A stretch of 64,000 bases of DNA, taken from Mucilaginibacter gossypiicola. GTDB taxonomy: Bacteria; Bacteroidota; Bacteroidia; Sphingobacteriales; Sphingobacteriaceae. The stretch spans positions 1 through 64,000 of the forward strand of contig NZ_FOCL01000009.1 in NCBI RefSeq assembly GCF_900110105.1, given 5' to 3'. The notes beneath the pieces were generated by a model, which had not been told where the DNA came from, did not search any database, and saw only the letters and a program-made list of their open reading frames with translations. The translations under genes were made by a program, and so were the position numbers. Shown one piece after another: positions 62,031-64,000 of this stretch (its first letter is position 1; every line of letters starts with the position of its first letter).

Positions 62031-62429
62031 ATGGGCCTCTTTGATTTTTTTTCAAAAAGCAAACCTGTTTACACACCCTCTACCTACTTTTTAAATCACG
62101 ATTTAAAAGACAAGTACTTTTTTCGCAAAATGCCTTTTTATTACTTAAACGATGAGGTTGGAATTGTAGCTATGGATAATAAAGCGCCAAGGCTGATTAC
62201 TTTTGATCCTTGGCCCCAACAGATTTTTTTGCATGCAACAGGCAAAATAACCACCCATGATTTTCTGATTGAAATGGCAAGTGTATATCGGGGCAAGGTT
62301 CCTGAACGTCTCGATAAAACTATTATTGAAGAATTAGAGCGACTTATCAAAGAAGAAATCGTTGATATTGCCGACGAACCTAATAAAATCAATCCCGAAT
62401 ATCTGACTCCTATAAAATTTAATAAATAA
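62031..62429 (+). CDS. Hypothetical protein between mqnB and mqnD
   Basis: A 132-residue, mostly soluble protein with no signal peptide. The first residues (GLFDFFSKSKPVYTPSTYF) are basic, followed by strands (GIVAMDNKAPRLITFDPW) and a C-terminal helix with many Glu/Lys (DKTIIEELERLIKEEIVDI). I recognise no domain. It is 13 bases after mqnB and 1 base before mqnD, so it must be translated together with them. It may be a pathway accessory, but its function is unknown; its small size and acidic helix suggest a binding protein rather than an enzyme. Confidence 0.82.
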   Translation: MGLFDFFSKSKPVYTPSTYFLNHDLKDKYFFRKMPFYYLNDEVGIVAMDNKAPRLITFDPWPQQIFLHATGKITTHDFLIEMASVYRGKVPERLDKTIIEELERLIKEEIVDIADEPNKINPEYLTPIKFNK

Positions 62430-62430
62430 C

Positions 62431-63336
62431 ATGAAACTTACGCTCGGATTTTCGCCCTGCCCTAACGATACTTTTATTTTTGATGCACTTATTCACCATA
62501 AAATTGATACCGAAGGCCTGGAGTTTGAAGTATTTTATGATGATGTGGAAACGCTTAACCAAAAAGCTTTCCGCGGCGAACTGGATATTACCAAACTCAG
62601 CTACCACGCTTTTGCTTACGTAACAGATAAGTATGTACTGCTTGACTCGGGGAGTGCATTAGGATTTGGCGTAGGCCCCATGCTCATTTTTAATCCACCG
62701 ATTACTCGTTTCTTTAAAGATGATGACGATAAAGAAGTTTTTAGGGGCGAATCGGGCACAAGCGAAAAAGTTGACTTAATACCTATCGTTTCGCGGTCAA
62801 AAATTGGCATTCCAGGTAAATATACTACAGCTAACTTCTTGTTGAGCCTTGCTTTTCCTGATGCAACCAACAAAACAGAGTTTGTTTTTTCTGAAATAGA
62901 AAATTCGGTATTAAACGGAACTATTGATTTTGGATTGATCATCCATGAAAACAGGTTTACTTATCAGGACAGAGGTCTTGCCAAACTAATCGACCTTGGC
63001 GATTACTGGGAAAAGCGTACAGGCTGCGCTATACCGCTTGGAGGCATTGTAGCTAACCGTAATTTACCATTGGATGTTCAGCATAAAATTAACCGGGTAT
63101 TGCGCAAATCAGTAGAGTTTGCTTTTGCCAATCCAAAGTCAGGATTAGAGTTTATCAAGCAACATGCCCAGGAAATGAGCGAAGAAGTAATGTACAAACA
63201 CATCGAGCTGTATGTAAACCAATACTCGGTTGAGCTTGGCGAAGAAGGCCGCAAAGCTATCAACCTGATGTTTGATACTGCTTTGGAGAAAGGGATTATA
63301 CCAGAGGTGAAGCAAGGGATATTTTTGACCGATTAA
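62431..63336 (+). CDS. mqnD: 1,4-dihydroxy-6-naphthoate synthase
   Basis: A 301-residue MqnD, which converts cyclic dehypoxanthine futalosine to 1,4-dihydroxy-6-naphthoate. It has a periplasmic-binding-protein-like fold with the start MKLTLGFSPCPNDTFIFDAL, the segment RGELDITKLSYHAF (54-67), GFGVGPMLI, and the C-terminal FIKQHAQEMSEEVMYKHIELYVN. Its length is usual. It is the last gene of the mqnB-unknown-mqnD operon, ending in a strong hairpin. mqnA, mqnC and mqnE are outside this window. Confidence 0.95.
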   Translation: MKLTLGFSPCPNDTFIFDALIHHKIDTEGLEFEVFYDDVETLNQKAFRGELDITKLSYHAFAYVTDKYVLLDSGSALGFGVGPMLIFNPPITRFFKDDDDKEVFRGESGTSEKVDLIPIVSRSKIGIPGKYTTANFLLSLAFPDATNKTEFVFSEIENSVLNGTIDFGLIIHENRFTYQDRGLAKLIDLGDYWEKRTGCAIPLGGIVANRNLPLDVQHKINRVLRKSVEFAFANPKSGLEFIKQHAQEMSEEVMYKHIELYVNQYSVELGEEGRKAINLMFDTALEKGIIPEVKQGIFLTD

Positions 63337-63357
63337 CCCTCACACAGGTGTACTCAT

Positions 63358-63397
63358 AAAAAGAAAGGGATGCGTTAAAACGCATCCCTTTCTTTTT
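63358..63397. terminator. Bidirectional terminator between mqnD and hflX
   Basis: AAAAAGAAAGGGATGCG (63358-63374) and its exact complement (63381-63397) form a 17-base stem with a 6-base loop. It has A5 and T5 at the ends, so it can stop transcription from both sides. Confidence 0.88.
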
Positions 63398-63411
63398 AGC
63401 GGAGCAAGTTA

Positions 63412-64000
63412 TCAATACAATAAAGCATCATACGGATACCTCTCCGTATGTATCGCCTTCACTTCTTTATATAGTAAAGCCCTGAATTCTTCAACGTTTT
63501 CTTTTTTAGTTGCCGAGATAAATATAGCTGGTGCGTTGTTTTTAGCCATCCAGCTTTGTCTAAAATCTTCCAATGTTAATGGCTCTTCCTGCGATACCTG
63601 GTGATCTTCGGGTTTAAATGCATCTATCTTATTAAATACAGTGATGATACGTTTATCTATCGCACCTATATCTTTTAGGGTTTCGTTAACCGTACGGATC
63701 TGATCTTCAAAATTAGGATGTGAAATATCCACCACATGGATCAGGATATCTGCTTCACGGGTTTCATCAAGTGTTGATTTAAAACACTCAACCAAATGGT
63801 GAGGCAGCTTGCGGATAAACCCTACAGTATCCGACATCAGGAAAGGCAGGTTTTCTATCACAACTTTCCTTACCGTGGTATCTAAAGTAGCGAACAGTTT
63901 ATTTTCGGCAAATACTTCCGATTTTGCTATCATGTTCATGATAGTTGATTTACCTACGTTGGTATAGCCTACCAGTGCCGTACGTACCAATTGATGACGG
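63412..64000 (-). CDS. hflX: GTPase HflX, C-terminal part (cut by the right edge)
   Basis: Only the last 196 residues lie in the window; the frame continues past 64000. The G domain starts at RHQLVRTALVGYTNVGKST (G1), followed by ATLDTTVRKV, DTVGFIRKLPHHLVECFKSTLDE (G3, with the HflX-specific Phe-Ile-Arg-Lys), FNKID (G4) and ISATKKENVEEF (G5). The C-terminal tail is short. HflX binds 50S ribosomes and splits stalled or heat-damaged ribosomes. The N-terminal HflX domain is not in the window. It is convergent to mqnD. Confidence 0.95.
   Translation of the reverse strand, partial: RHQLVRTALVGYTNVGKSTIMNMIAKSEVFAENKLFATLDTTVRKVVIENLPFLMSDTVGFIRKLPHHLVECFKSTLDETREADILIHVVDISHPNFEDQIRTVNETLKDIGAIDKRIITVFNKIDAFKPEDHQVSQEEPLTLEDFRQSWMAKNNAPAIFISATKKENVEEFRALLYKEVKAIHTERYPYDALLY

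Overview
The window looks like chromosomal DNA of a free-living Bacteroidota, most likely family Sphingobacteriaceae (Mucilaginibacter/Pedobacter-like). Supporting signs: SusC/SusD pairs with many lipoproteins carrying a Cys lipobox, TonB-dependent receptors, TTTG-N19-TAnnTTTG promoters (the Bacteroidota primary sigma pattern) with weak Shine-Dalgarno signals, a RibBA fusion, the futalosine route to menaquinone, and several families of short palindromic repeats between genes. The genus is inferred from gene content only. No phage, insertion sequence, CRISPR array or rRNA was seen.

Layout. 1-10.2 kb: a leftward promoter at the very edge, a small secreted protein, an IlvD/Edd sugar-acid dehydratase with an SDR oxidoreductase, then leftward genes for an epimerase, GNAT protein, cytoplasmic alpha-amylase, dual-HTH regulator, FMN reductase, universal stress protein and quinone oxidoreductase. 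10.2-17.8 kb: a lipoprotein and a siderophore-type TonB receptor with a clear promoter, then APS kinase + sulfotransferase + DUF4291 (a small sulfation operon), a methyltransferase and a YjbR protein. 17.8-27.3 kb: housekeeping genes tsaD, tamB, ribBA, an LptF/G permease, a START-like protein and a Met-type tRNA. 27.4-32.3 kb: an AraC regulator, two divergent paralogous cytosine-deaminase-like amidohydrolases (one cytoplasmic, one exported) and a secreted PIG-L deacetylase.

32.7-51.2 kb is the most unusual region. Eleven genes point the same way: SusC-SusD-FAS1/discoidin-DUF5007-like, then SusC-SusD-FAS1-TIG/delta-60-phosphatase/LamG-DUF1735/PA14-PKD/discoidin. They follow a leader of about 480 nt and end at a perfect 24-bp hairpin shared with a convergent GH32 fructan hydrolase. 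Nearly all products should be outer-membrane or surface lipoproteins. No classical glycan-degrading enzyme lies inside the run, so it reads as a surface binding and uptake machine of unknown substrate.

53.2-64 kb: a patatin-like phospholipase with an internal membrane hairpin, a 1244-residue orphan histidine kinase, fabD, folE with a 6-pyruvoyl-tetrahydropterin synthase-family gene, an mqnB-unknown-mqnD operon, and the 3' part of hflX running off the right edge.

Spaces between genes hold at least five families of inverted or low-complexity repeats, plus strong hairpin terminators at several convergent gene ends.
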